Assembly (NCBI GenBank): GCA_032718475.1
Contig: JAUCBJ010004124.1
Location: 1 to 64,000, forward strand
DNA from: Nemertoderma westbladi
Lineage: Eukaryota; Xenacoelomorpha; Nemertodermatida; Nemertodermatidae
Length of the DNA: 64,000 nucleotides
Reading direction: 5' to 3'
The translations under genes were made by a program, and so were the position numbers. A model generated the notes under the pieces. The model was not told where the DNA came from and made no database searches. It was given only the letters and a program-made list of their open reading frames with translations. Shown here piece after piece: positions 43,907-54,614 of this stretch. The stretch's first letter is position 1, and the number at the start of each line of letters is the position of its first letter.

Positions 43907-44206
43907 ATTTCTTAGAGCGTTCCTTCGAAGATGTGAAGTTAGAGTTGCATCGTTCTGCCTCCTGAATCAGCTATTCGTATTCACCGCGCTCCCACATACC
44001 GAAGCGGTGCAGCCGCAGGCCCCTTGTAAACCCCAGGATCTCGCTGAAACATGGAGGCAGCAAAACAAAGAAAACGTTCGATGGGTGGATTCCTCAGTTT
44101 ATGAATTTATTACTCCTGTTAATATGTTTTAAATGTAATATTAATATTGAAGTCCCAATAATAACTATTTCCAGTGTGACCATTATAATAATCATATATT
44201 TAATTA

Positions 44207-44212
44207 ACTTAC
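44207..44212 (-). promoter_or_regulatory. 5' splice donor GTAAGT
   Basis: The reverse strand reads TTTACA|GTAAGT exactly where the receptor-like frame would otherwise run into a stop three codons later. GTAAGT is the consensus donor. Confidence 0.6.
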
Positions 44213-44911
44213 TGTAAATCCTAGTTCTGTTGTTAAGATGACATAATACTTTGTTGGATCTGAATCAGTTGCGTTAGTTAGTTTCAGTAGAGGGTGAGAT
44301 GCTACCCCTTGCGTAGCGAAAATTACATTTCCTGTTAAATCAAAGGTTACAAATGCAGCTCCCAAAATGGTTAGCTTTAATGAACATTTTCTCATCTCAT
44401 CAGCCATTTTGATGTAATAATCACAATCCATTACGCTAGCAGCAAGGGTGTTGCATTTTGTAAATAATTGCTGCATTTGATTGCTGCATCTGAAACTGTA
44501 CATTAAATGAAGAGTAACAATTGTACATTGTAACAGCCACACTGCCAATATTGCCGAGAAAATTCCCTCTTCAAGGTCAAATCCCTTATAAATTTCAGTT
44601 CCAAGACTCATTAGTGCAGTTACTAAGTTTGTTAACAATGATGTGAGCGTGATTAACATTACCGGTATGTGAATATGTTTTGGCATTGTAGGGACACCTT
44701 TCAGTTTGCAGTTTTCTCTGAAAGTCAAACCCAGGAGCTTTAAGGTTCGATTTAAACTGGCAAACATGTAAACTGCATCTTTTGTTGGAGTGGCTGCAGA
44801 TTGATCCGGTATGTTCTGTTTATTATCATAAAAACCGTTACAATATTCGTAATTTCCATCAACATTATCTGTAGTTATTTTATTTTTCGATGTTTCTGGT
44901 TCGCTCTTCAT
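44213..44911 (-). CDS. first coding exon of a gustatory-receptor-like multi-pass membrane protein
   Basis: 233 codons from an ATG in a good context (CAACATGA). The first ~85 residues are hydrophilic (cytoplasmic), then FASLNRTLKLLGLTFRENCK. Hydrophobic segments follow: IPVMLITLTSLLTNLVTALM, IFSAILAVWLLQCTIVTLHL, LTILGAAFVTFDLTGNVIFA and the start of a fourth (YYVILTTELGF). Topology with a cytoplasmic N-terminus and the short loop FRCSNQMQQLFTKCNTLA fits the gustatory receptor / GR-like superfamily of arthropods and other invertebrates, which are chemosensory ligand-gated channels. The exon ends at a consensus donor; the remaining exons must lie at lower coordinates and none was found within the window. 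No stops or frameshifts. It is the only host gene I can support. Another multi-pass family cannot be excluded. Confidence 0.55.
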
Positions 44912-45645
44912 GTTGGCAAAAAAATGGTGACAGGCTATTTACTATCATAACATAATATGTCCATTTAAAAGTCAGATGAATAATTGTTTATATTAATATA
45001 TTGTGTCTATAATTGATTATAATAAAACTAGAAATATATATTTAGAAAAGGATAGCTTTACCTAACATACTACATAACTAACATACACACGACGTTCAAA
45101 TATAAAGTTATGAATTCAAAATAAGTTTATATGAAATACATACAGAAGTTGTAATAATCTTTATATCAAAATGTAGTATTTTACTCAGGAAATAGGTGAT
45201 GCAATGAAATCCTCTTATATGAAATAGCCATTGGAGCTATAATGTTTCATTCAAACTTACAAAAGATTATTTATCCAATGAAGCGTCGCAAATTTTATTA
45301 GGTTTTTCTTTCAGTACTTTCAAGAACCTCAGCTATATAAATAATAATGTAGAAACGATAAAAGGCAGACAACTCTAGGGAATAACTTTCGCAACCAGCA
45401 CTGGTGATGGATGATTAGCTAATGGAATGATAAACAATGACTGTTTCAGCCTTTCATATTTTCATTTGATGACTTAAGTAAAATATGATATGGATTCCTT
45501 CTTCATTTAAAATTATTATAACCCCCCCCCCCCCAAAAAAAAAATTACTTTTCTTTTATGACGATTTTTTCTTAATTATTATGTATCTAACTAACAGTAT
45601 AACTATATTAAATCTATTATACTATACAGTAGTATAGTATAATTG
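44912..45645. other. AT-rich sequence upstream of the receptor-like exon
   Basis: It may hold the promoter of the receptor-like gene; no motif could be assigned. A 13-C run lies at 45522-45534. Confidence 0.4.
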
Positions 45646-46895
45646 TAAAAGCTTCTGTGGGATATAACTGGCCCTTTTGTTTCGCAATCCAGTTTCCCCC
45701 CAGGCGCTGGAATACTCTAAAAGGCTCTCTAACTAGATATATATTCCCCTCGCCCGCAAGGTACCGTTATAGGTGTTTTAACGGACATAAAAGTCATTCT
45801 TCTATATACGTGCTTTGGAGGACATGGTAAGGCAAAAAACCCGCAATGCACCAAATACCCTTGCACGGCTTGGCCTTGATGATTCAGATTGCGACATCTA
45901 ACAGCTGGTTGCTGACATGGAAACGGCCATTGGACACATGGTTCTTTGTTTAGCTTAAGCCAATCAGAGCGATTTTTTCTGTCGATGTGGAGATATTCGG
46001 CCGATCATACTAGGAGTGTTCAGTCTTACTGTTTTTCTTGATACTGTTGTGTTGTTTCTATCTAGGCCAGGAACACCGGCCCTAGAGTCAACTCGTTTTC
46101 ATACTTTAGAAGAAACATTAGTAGGCTGAAGATTATAGAGCGTATAACTGTTATCGACTCAATCGGCACATACATTGTCATATCATATCTTAACCTACCG
46201 TCTTAATGCTTTTACTGTTGTCATATTTTGTATTAGTTGGTTGAATATTATTTGGAGAACATTTATAAAGAACCCAAAATTCCCAATTTTCTTGATACAC
46301 TACAGGTTAGAGAGACGGGTTATATATAGCGATTGCGACTTATATTATTGTGGTTTGTAGTGAATTTAATGCTATTTGATAAGCACTACATGAGTCCGTT
46401 GCTGTTCTCTTTATATATGATAAAATTCATTGACGGTCGGCAAATTAGTGAGCAGTATTGTGTGTTACCGGTAGTGTGCCTGATTGTGACTGATAACTAA
46501 GCATTTCCTAAAGAATGCGCCTCATACGTGAATCATAAGCCTTACCGACTTACCGTTGTGATTGGTATAAGTCATATCTCTGTTTACCTAGATAGAGCGC
46601 CACGTCCTAAAGGAACTGTTAATATTTCCCGAAAGTGAATAATATTAGTCAGAAATTATTTATTAACGATCAATCGAATAATACAGTAAGCTTACACTGC
46701 AATAATAATCTAAGCCCTCAGAATCCAGTCTCCCGGGTATATCCAGCGGGTGAATGGACGCGCACTAGGCTGGCTTCTGCTAATGTTGTGTTTATTGGTA
46801 TTAAATATTTGTCAACTTCTAAAGTCTATTTATAAACCAAAAGACATATAAATTTTGGCAGGTTAAACTGCTAAAGGTCTTCAAAAGCGCGTACA
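45646..46895 (+). mobile_element. DNA-transposon-like element, copy B
   Basis: Opposite orientation to, but aligning along its length with, 23327-24528: TAAAAGCTT..GGGATATAAC at the left end, GTGTTTTAACGGACATAA, CCAATCAGAGCGATTTT, GCCACGTCCTAAAGGAACTG, TTAATATTTCCCGAAAGTGA and GGTTAAACTGCTAAAGGTCT near the right end, closing AAAAGCGCGTACA. Considerably diverged, hence older. The flanking 7-mers ATAATTG and ATAACAG match at five of seven positions. No transposase ORF. Confidence 0.75.
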
Positions 46896-46962
46896 ATAAC
46901 AGTTATTGTCTTTATTGCAGTAAGCAATAAAGTTGAAAGTACCGGTCGACCGGTAAACCTGA

Positions 46963-47090
46963 ACCGGTACTTCTGTAGGTCAGTAGGCCCAACTGCCAGA
47001 ACCGGTACTGCTGTAGGTCCGTAGGTCCAACTGCCAGAACCGGTACTTCTGTAGGTCCGTAGGCCCAACTGTCCTAACCGGTACTTCCAG
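46963..47090 (+). repeat. 38-bp minisatellite, ~3.4 units
   Basis: ACCGGTACTTCTGTAGGTC recurs at 46963, 47001, 47039 and 47077 (period 38). Confidence 0.9.
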
Positions 47091-47100
47091 TATAAGTACA

Positions 47101-48885
47101 TTAGTATTATTCGATTTTGATATACCGGTATATGTATACCGGTAGGTCTTAGTACTTACTTAATCAGGGAACGGCCGCCCTGGTTCTTTATTGAGATTTT
47201 ACTTATTTCTGTCGGTTTTATTTACATGTAAGTTAATATTGAGCTGAAGACGTGTAAGTCTGCTCAGATTGTTCAGATAATTGTAGGCCGGACTGTTGTT
47301 AGATTGTTGTTGGGTTTGGAGAGATTACTGCGTGTGTAGAGTTTGTCCGATAGAGTGCCAGTTAGTAAGTTGGGGCAGCCATAGCTGTAAGGTCAATCCC
47401 CTCTTAAAGAATAAGTCGTACTACCGTGTTAGAACGCATACTAACTAACCATTTTGGAATCTGCACATACTGTAGTTTATTTAGGCTTGGTGGTAGTCTG
47501 CCAGCATTTGGTTTGTATTTTGTTTGAGTATTCTGTACGGGTAGCGTAATATTTATTATTCAGAGTTTATGCGATTATTCGCAACATTCATGTCCCCAAG
47601 TTTATTCCTACAGTAATTGTGCTTGTTACACATACCGTTATAGTTAAATTAACCCCGGTACTACACGGGCTGCTTGGCGTAGGTAAAGACTGGTGATTTT
47701 GTGCACCGGTCACTCCAGCAGATGCCGTGGTTCTTTTAACTGTTCAAGTATATTTAACTGCTGGTTATTTGTTGTTAATAAGTACTTGTACCTAATTTAG
47801 GGTTTAGTGTACAGTGCTTTCCGAAAGTAATTAGTGTGTAGGCAGTATATTTGTGTTGTAAAGTGGTTAATAGGCACGTTGGATCTGGTAGTCCGCGGTA
47901 ATTAACTTCCAGGTAGGAACACTCCGTGATACATAACGTAGTACCTATAGCGATACGGCTATAGGTCGTCAGACGGTGGTATTTTTCCTATCTGGACAGT
48001 GCAATATATTTACTACTACTTATTATTTTCAAATACCGTAGTACCCTGTCCGTCGTAATAACCAGAAATCTAACCCTTTGTTAGACTGGTTTGTAGACTT
48101 CCTGTAAAATTACCCTAAAAATTTCGTACGTAATATTTTGTTGTGTTTAATTAGAGATTTAATCTCACCCGTATCGTAAGTAATTTGTAGTATTAAGTAA
48201 CTTAGGTAAATTAGAATAATCTGTTTTAGTGTCCAATAAGTAGCACTCCACTGAGAATGCACAGCTTCTGTGTAGTGACTCCCCCCAGAAATAGTAACAT
48301 CTATTTCAATATTGTAACAAAACCCCTCATAAGGGTACATATAAATCCACTAAATCTATTAATAAAATAGTAGGCCTGTTATACAACACTTAGGTCTTAA
48401 TATCAGTTGGACTGCTGCTCAAATAACGGTAATAAAGTAAGTAAAGTAACCAAGTAACCCCTAACATTCAGAAATTCAATTATTTTAAAATAATTGACAT
48501 ACCGATATTTACAATAGGCTTATTATATTTATTCTATAAATTTAGGCTGAAATCATACCGGTATTCTGTAATTAATTCTAGTCTGTAATAATTATACTTA
48601 TATATACTATAAGTGTCAGCTGTATACCGGTATTCACGATAGGCCTATTATATATTTATATATAGTTGTGCTAAAATTATATACCGGTACTCTGTGACAA
48701 ATCTAGTCTGTAATAATACTTATATATATACTATAAGCATACCGGTATTCTAATATATTATATATATATCACGCTACACTGAGTAGCAGTATCGGTAATT
48801 AATTATTAGGCTAACAGTGATACTGAATTACTAGACTTGCTTTAACTGTATTTATAGCAGTAGGCATTCAACTGTACAATCAAAC
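47101..48885. other. non-coding region upstream of the third BEL/Pao
   Basis: It probably contains the 5' LTR and leader of the element, but I could not match it to a 3' LTR. ATACCGGTAT-type short palindromes recur between 48480 and 48800. No gene seen. Confidence 0.4.
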
Positions 48886-50094
48886 ATGGCTGACACAAGG
48901 CAAACTCTGTCAGATAGTCTCCTAGAAACAACAGCCCGTTTCTCAGATCAAAATGTAGAGAATCCCAGACCGAGGTCTGAAACCCCTCATACTGTAAGAA
49001 GGGCAACCCCTGCAGTGGTTGTGTCAGAACCTAGGTTGGTAGAAAAGATTTCGCAATTTGCGAAGTTAGTGAAGCGCCGTTGGTCTGCCATAGGTACTCG
49101 GGCCCAAGTCAAGCGGGATCAAGAAGAAGCTATAAAACAGCAGCAACCTCCTAGCCAAGAACCTAGTTCTCAGCGGCCCGATAGCTCCAGTAGTTCGGAT
49201 ACTGTTGAGCGGACGCCCGAACACGGAGCGAAGATGGCGGATACGGTTTATGATGAGCGGCCAACCTATGAAGAATCAACCGACGCCACTTCTTCTCAAG
49301 TGGAAAGCGAGGTGGAAAGCGAAGTGGAAAGCGAGGTGGAAAGCGAAGTGGAAAGCGAATTAACAGCAGCAGAGAAGCCGCGAACTAGAGACGCCATTGA
49401 CATCTATCTGTCAGACTATCAGCGATTCATAGGAGACGAAGAGTTGAGGAGACGACTGTCTGGACTTCGCCCTAATAGTGAAGGAACCAAGCTTGTGTTG
49501 GACGCAATCGATGCGGAAATGTTAGCTGCAAACCAAGCAAAATTTGATGAAAAACTTCGCCTCGCTAGAGTCCAGGAAGAAGAAGTAAAGAAAAAGCGGA
49601 TAGAGGACCGAAAAGCAGCGGCAATAGCAGAAGCAGAAGCGGAAAGAAAGGAGGCAGCGGCAATGGCAGAAGCAGAAGCAAAAAGAGAGGCAGCGGTGGC
49701 AGAAGCAGAACGGAGAGCGTCTGAGGAGATTACCCAACTAGAGTTGGAAAATCTGCAAGAGACGCAAGACAACATAAATAAACAGTTAACTGCTAGTCAC
49801 ATGCAGATGATGAAAAGATCTACTCCAAAACGCCAGGGATACACATCATCGGAGGAAAGCGAAACCACCGATCCTGAAGGCGGCGGAAATAGATCTCGTC
49901 TAAGCAGGCGTAGAAAAACATCTCACCACCACAAATTGCCTGATTTGCCCCCGGCGGTTAGAAGACAACTAACTAGCACAGACTTAGGTAGTACAGAACC
50001 CATAGAACAAATTATTCAGGTCAAAAGACTCCCTACTATAGTTGATGAGCCTGAAATAATAGGCCTGTCATTCCCAAAGCCACTTCTGTGCTAG
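48886..50094 (+). CDS. BEL/Pao gag N-terminal ORF with coiled coil
   Basis: 402 codons from ATG in a strong context (CAAACATGG). The N-terminal half is disordered (Ser/Pro/Gln-rich, including four or five VESE repeats near residue 140-155). Residues ~195-310 form a long charged, Ala/Glu-rich coiled coil (FDEKLRLARVQEEEVKKK, AEAEAERKEAAAMAEAEAK). The frame ends at TAG 50092-50094, six codons after the string C-CCA-AAG, and gag continues in the -1 frame. It is probably the multimerising part of the particle protein; the BEL assignment rests on position. Confidence 0.6.
   Translation: MADTRQTLSDSLLETTARFSDQNVENPRPRSETPHTVRRATPAVVVSEPRLVEKISQFAKLVKRRWSAIGTRAQVKRDQEEAIKQQQPPSQEPSSQRPDSSSSSDTVERTPEHGAKMADTVYDERPTYEESTDATSSQVESEVESEVESEVESEVESELTAAEKPRTRDAIDIYLSDYQRFIGDEELRRRLSGLRPNSEGTKLVLDAIDAEMLAANQAKFDEKLRLARVQEEEVKKKRIEDRKAAAIAEAEAERKEAAAMAEAEAKREAAVAEAERRASEEITQLELENLQETQDNINKQLTASHMQMMKRSTPKRQGYTSSEESETTDPEGGGNRSRLSRRRKTSHHHKLPDLPPAVRRQLTSTDLGSTEPIEQIIQVKRLPTIVDEPEIIGLSFPKPLLC
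50073..50079 (+). promoter_or_regulatory. possible -1 ribosomal frameshift heptamer (CCCAAAG)
   Basis: In the upstream frame it reads C-CCA-AAG, fitting the X-XXY-YYZ scheme. A -1 slip here enters exactly the frame of the following gag ORF, before the upstream stop. Z = G is a weak choice in eukaryotes, and an old indel would give the same picture. Confidence 0.3.
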
Positions 50095-51182
50095 AGACCC
50101 CTGTACTTCCAGAGCTTAACTCTAAATTCCCTCTACACAGTACTACACTGCCTGTACCCGGTAGAACAGTCCATGAGAATATCCCTGTCCTGGAAGCTGA
50201 GAGAGAAATCAAAGATTTGTCTCCCGTCGTCCCACGTCAGCCCGCTACAATGTTGGCGACTCCCGCTTCGGCGGTCGAGTGGGTAGAGGAGGGACGGCGG
50301 GGGATGAATCTCCTGCTCGGACAGATGCAGGAGACTGTCTACCAACTTAAGGGAACAGTAAGGGAAGGTAGGGCAGAATTGCAAGAAGTGCAGCAAAGTA
50401 TCGCGCTGGAACGCGACAAATTAGTCAATATACAAAAGGGTATACCAATACCCCCAGTAACATTGTGTCAACCTGTTAGGTCTGAAGTATTACATGCGCA
50501 AGGTGTGGAGCCTACACGCATCTATACTGCTAGTGAAGTAGAAACTCCTATAGCAAACCCTATTAAGGGTGATTATAAACCTGTTGTTAATGATATTCCC
50601 TATAGACCCGATAATGATCCGAGAAATTTATATACCGATAATTCGATATTAAATAACACAATGGCCCAAGAAAGCTTTACGCGTCAGATGGCTAGAACAG
50701 AAGCCCGCCAAGCGGTCAAAGTGGGAGAGATCGTCAAATTCAATGGAGATGAGATGAAATGGTTACCTTTCAATGAATATTACAAAGATAGCATACATAA
50801 TTCTGTACTATCTAACGGAGAGAAACTTAGGTTCCTCATCAAGTGTTTGGAAGGACCTCCCAAGTTAATGGCGTTAAAATTTATTGGACATCCAGAAGGA
50901 TTAAGACAAGTTTGGGATACATTAAACATCAGGTATGGTAACAAGGATAACATAGCTAAGTATTTGTATGCAAAATTAGTAGCCCCCCGAAACTTCCTTA
51001 GTAGCGGGATTATAGAGTTTTCCGATGAGATTCAGGAGATCTGTAGACAATTGGACTGGTTAGGTAAGTCTCATGAATATCAGAGTTCCATGGTTATTGG
51101 AGCCGTAGTCTCTACTTTACCAAAGGGTGGAGTATGTACACGCTGGGACAAGAAAGTGTTGTATATGAATGAGCAGCAATGA
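50088..51182 (+). pseudogene. BEL/Pao gag core
   Basis: No ATG of its own near the start; presumably expressed as a continuation of the preceding ORF. It carries a helical stretch (LLGQMQETVYQLKGTVREG, RAELQEVQQSIALERDKL) and the gag signature ARTEARQAVKVGEIVKFNGDEMKW, EKLRFLIKCLEGPPKLMALKF and VWDTLNIRYGNKDNI, then IQEICRQLDWLG. The TGA at 51180-51182 aligns with a Gly codon of the paralogue in copy 2 (…YKLKHGCFPDM…), and the same frame continues, so it is a nonsense mutation. Confidence 0.8.
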
Positions 51183-51194
51183 CGAAGTCCTACC

Positions 51195-53003
51195 ATGGCT
51201 GATCTCATGTCCTTCTTAGATAGCGAAGTAAAATTACAACTCATAAAGCAGTCCAGAGAGAAAACATCGGAAAATAAGGTAAGTGAGAAACCCGTTTCTA
51301 GGAGAAGGATAATACCAGTGTGTTATACTGACGACGGCGAAAGCCAAGCTTCTCAAGAAGAGGACAGCGGGAAAGACACAGCAAAATCTTACTATGACAA
51401 CAAGACCTATAAAGACGTAAGTAAATATAAGTCTCGAACCAGTGACAGGAGAGAACAGGTAACAACAACTCCTCCTACGTCTCCTAAGAGAATTCACGGA
51501 AGAAAGCCCGAAGAAAGAACGAGAGTGCATCAAGTTACCCAAGGTAAAGTGAGTAACATCAAACCAAACTGTGCGCTGTGCGACGGGCCCCACCGTTTGA
51601 GTGCGTGTGCTGAATTTCTAAAGAAATCCCTTGTAGACAGACGTACAGTCCTGTGGGATAAGCGGTTATGCTATAATTGCCTCAGATCAGGACACCAACG
51701 GCGAACCTGTTACTCCGACGTAAAGTGTGCAAAGTGTGGCGCGAAACATCACATCTTGTTACACAGTGAGTTCGAACGAGACAACCCGAGGCAGGTAAGT
51801 GAGCCCGAACTACATGTCCAATTCAGTGATGTAAATGACACTGATCAAGAGTCTGAGATGGAAGGATTCTATACGGACGAATTCTCCGACGCCAACGAAT
51901 CCTGTTACCTAATAAATACCGCAGTGTATCGAGCACTTACGTATGAAAAGGACACCGACAATGAGTTCCCCCCAACTACCTTTGACAGACAACCATCTTG
52001 GAAACCTCCAACTTCCAACGTAGGAATCAGAGAATTTCCTGTAGTGCAGGTAAGAGTTCATGGTCCTAACAAAAGTTACATAGTGAACGCCCTCCTTGAC
52101 TCCGGCAGCACAGGAACATTCATCGATCAAGAACTAGCCGAAGATATCTTTGCTGAACAACCCAAATTCCGGACTAAATTGAATATGTCAGGAATTATGC
52201 AGGTTTGGAAATCTACCCTAACGGCAGACTACTATGTAGGTGTGTTGTCCACCCCCCAGGATAAATTAGGAGCACAAGGTATAAGGTCGGTAAAAATGGT
52301 GGCTATAAAGAACTTCGCTACTACCCAAGCAGACCTTTATAATTGGGACGAGGATGAGAGCATACAACATCTTAAGATACCTCGATTCCAGACAGATTAT
52401 CCTGGAGTGCAAATACTCATCGGCCAAAACGCGCATGAGGCGCTTGAGACATTGGAGAAACGGCCTGCTCAACCGCAGCCACTACAAACCTATGCGGTAA
52501 GAACTAGAGTAGGTTGGTACTTCACTGGCCCTTCCCTTAGAACTCTCAAAGAGAGATTACCTCAACAACAGGTATACCAAGTAAAGGAATGGGAAGTGGA
52601 GAGCAGTGATGTGGACGATCCAACTGAGGGAACACCATACTCCTCAGATAATGACGATATTAACTCCAATGTAGATCAATGGAGACATTGCCTTGGGACG
52701 ATTAATCCAGCCGACATCGCTTCCAGAGGAGCAACCCCTCAAGAACTGATAGATACTCCAGGCTGGTTAGGTGGATCCGACTTCTTAAGTAAAGAAGAAG
52801 AAGAATGGCCTCCTCATCTTACCACGGCGGAGATTAGACAGGCCAAGGGAGCGGAGAAAGTAACACAACAACTCAATCGCCCAGCTAGTCGTTTATGTTT
52901 ACTGGAAAGAGACCGAAAACTGTCCGGAAACTATGGAAGGCAAGATACTCTTCCTACGACCACTTCCCTAATCCGACAAATATCTAGGGACTCCATAACG
53001 TAA
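51195..53003 (+). pseudogene. BEL/Pao zinc knuckles, protease, and fused RNase H/pol tail
   Basis: 602 codons. Knuckles: CALCDGPHRLSAC, CYNCLRSGHQRRTC and partial CAKCGAKHHILLH (residues ~118-195). Protease: NALLDSGSTGTFIDQELA with an intact D-S-G (~300), YPGVQILIGQNAHEALETLEKRP and RTRVGWYFTGPS. The sequence then jumps from an acidic linker to HCLGTINPADIASRGATPQEL, WLGGSDFLSKEEEEWPP and LNRPASRLCLLE: RT and integrase are deleted while the reading frame is kept. Such a protein could still act as a gag-protease unit. Confidence 0.85.
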
Positions 53004-54614
53004 TAACATATGGAGTGGGCGTGTGACTATATCATTTTATATTTGTTTTTATTTTATATTTATGTATGTATTATTATGTAATTTTATTATAATCGTTTCC
53101 TTTAATTTTATTTAGTAGAATGTTATTTTAGTGATTATTTAGTAGATTAGTGCAATATATTAGTGTTTATTACGTACGTAATTACTTATAATATATTTAG
53201 TGCGACGGCGAGAAATAATTATTTTTTCTCTTTCCTTACTGTCCGTATCATATTATAAATACGTGACTACAGTAAGATGAAATGTCCGTACTTATTAAAG
53301 TACAATAAAGCTCCTACTTGGTAGGCAGAGTATTAGGAATGCAAAGTTCAGATCCTCGTGTCTCGGCTAAACCAAGCTCTGGGTAGACCTTGGAAACGAC
53401 TTGCCTCTTCACACTGACATTGCTTCGTGCGATATTGCTCTCATACCATATATAATAATACATATAGTAGCGTGATGTCCATATAACAGTAGCGTAAAAC
53501 GCAAATCAATCTGTTAAACCTTTTGACCATCTGTAATTCTAGTCGATTAAGATATCGCGGCACCCACCGATATACTTGAAAGACCAATTCTAGAATCAGT
53601 GGTTAACGTCCCCAGACAAGCTCTGGAATAAATCGGTGCCCATCTTAAATATTATTTTAATATTTATTAAAATCTGTAAAATTCAGATCCGTTAACAATT
53701 CTAGTCGATTAAGATATCGTAGCACTTACCGATACTCTTAAAAGATAAATTTCATAGAATTAAGGATCCTATGTCCCCAGACCTGCTCTGGAATCAAATT
53801 GTGTCAATTTTAACATCAAATAATAAAATTCACAGGAATAAATTTAAATTCATATTTTAAATGAATTTCATAAATTGTCATTTTGTACAATTTATAACAT
53901 TCCCAAAATTCCATTAATTAATAGATCATGGGAGCGGAGATTCATCCTATTGAGTGTATTAGAGTGCGAGAATCTCCAACATATAGTCAATAGCCGATAA
54001 AATTAATAAAATCATGTATAAAGAGGATATTGACAATTAAAGAATTACTATTAAATAGCATTCCAGATCTGTATGCATGAGAATTACCCTAATTCTACCG
54101 CTAGCTTTCCATAATGTCACCATAGCAACACCCACGCTAGAATTAGAAGCAAGTTAAAAGAACAATAGAAAGCTTGTCACATTGCATAGCATAGAGAATA
54201 CATAGCACACTGTTAGTATCCAAGGATACACAGTAATAACGTGACATTCTGGAAGGCACTGACTAACGGACAAATGGCCTGTATGTGTACAATTGGTGAC
54301 AGTTGTGTGGAATTTGTGCGTTTGTAGGTGAATGTTACTGCTAAGGTGTGTTTACAGTAGCTAGTCGCAATTGTGAAAGTAGCCCAACTCTCCTATAGAA
54401 AGAACCTAAAGTGGATTCAAGCCTTTGGGACGGACAGTGGAGTGACTTGTGCCGGTTATCGTTGTCGTGATGTTGCTACATGTTGGCGTAAACACCGCGA
54501 CGACGGTACATCGGCGCTGAGAATCCCACTGTCCGGGGCAAAGAGAGGTAGGCAGCGACGTCCGCTCGCCTAAACATAAACTCATTTCGATATTAATAAA
54601 CTCAGATAGCAGAT
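53004..54614. other. non-coding region between BEL/Pao copy 3 and a zinc-knuckle gene
   Basis: After TGGAGTGGGCG (purine-rich) the sequence TGTGAC... at 53023 could begin an LTR; GTCACA at about 54176 could end it, but no second copy was found to confirm. It contains the duplicated block at 53540-53800. A small ORF at 54373-54573 is not recognised. Confidence 0.3.
53540..53800 (+). repeat. two direct copies of a ~110-bp block with a CCAGA/TCTGG hairpin
   Basis: AATTCTAGTCGATTAAGATA followed by TCG, GCAC..ACCGATA and then GTCCCCAGAC..GCTCTGGAAT recurs with a spacing of about 167 bp. Confidence 0.75.

Larger units (their letters stand above)
48886..53003 (+). mobile_element. internally deleted BEL/Pao retrotransposon (copy 3)
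   Basis: Order: coiled-coil ORF, gag core, zinc knuckles, protease, then directly the RNase H tail (HCLGTINPADIASRG) and the pol closing motif (LNRPASRLCLLE). RT, most of RNase H and integrase are absent, by at least two deletions. Frames remain mostly open: one -1 step near 50079 and one TGA at 51180. A polyadenylation-type AATAAA occurs near 53304. Confidence 0.85.

Noticed and set aside
43875-44132. ORF with a gag-like phrase (DLAETWRQQNKE)
   Set aside because: Too short, no second motif; similarity to gypsy-type gag starts is weak.
48110-48340. Small reverse-strand ORF before BEL/Pao copy 3
   Set aside because: AT-rich, no motif, probably chance.
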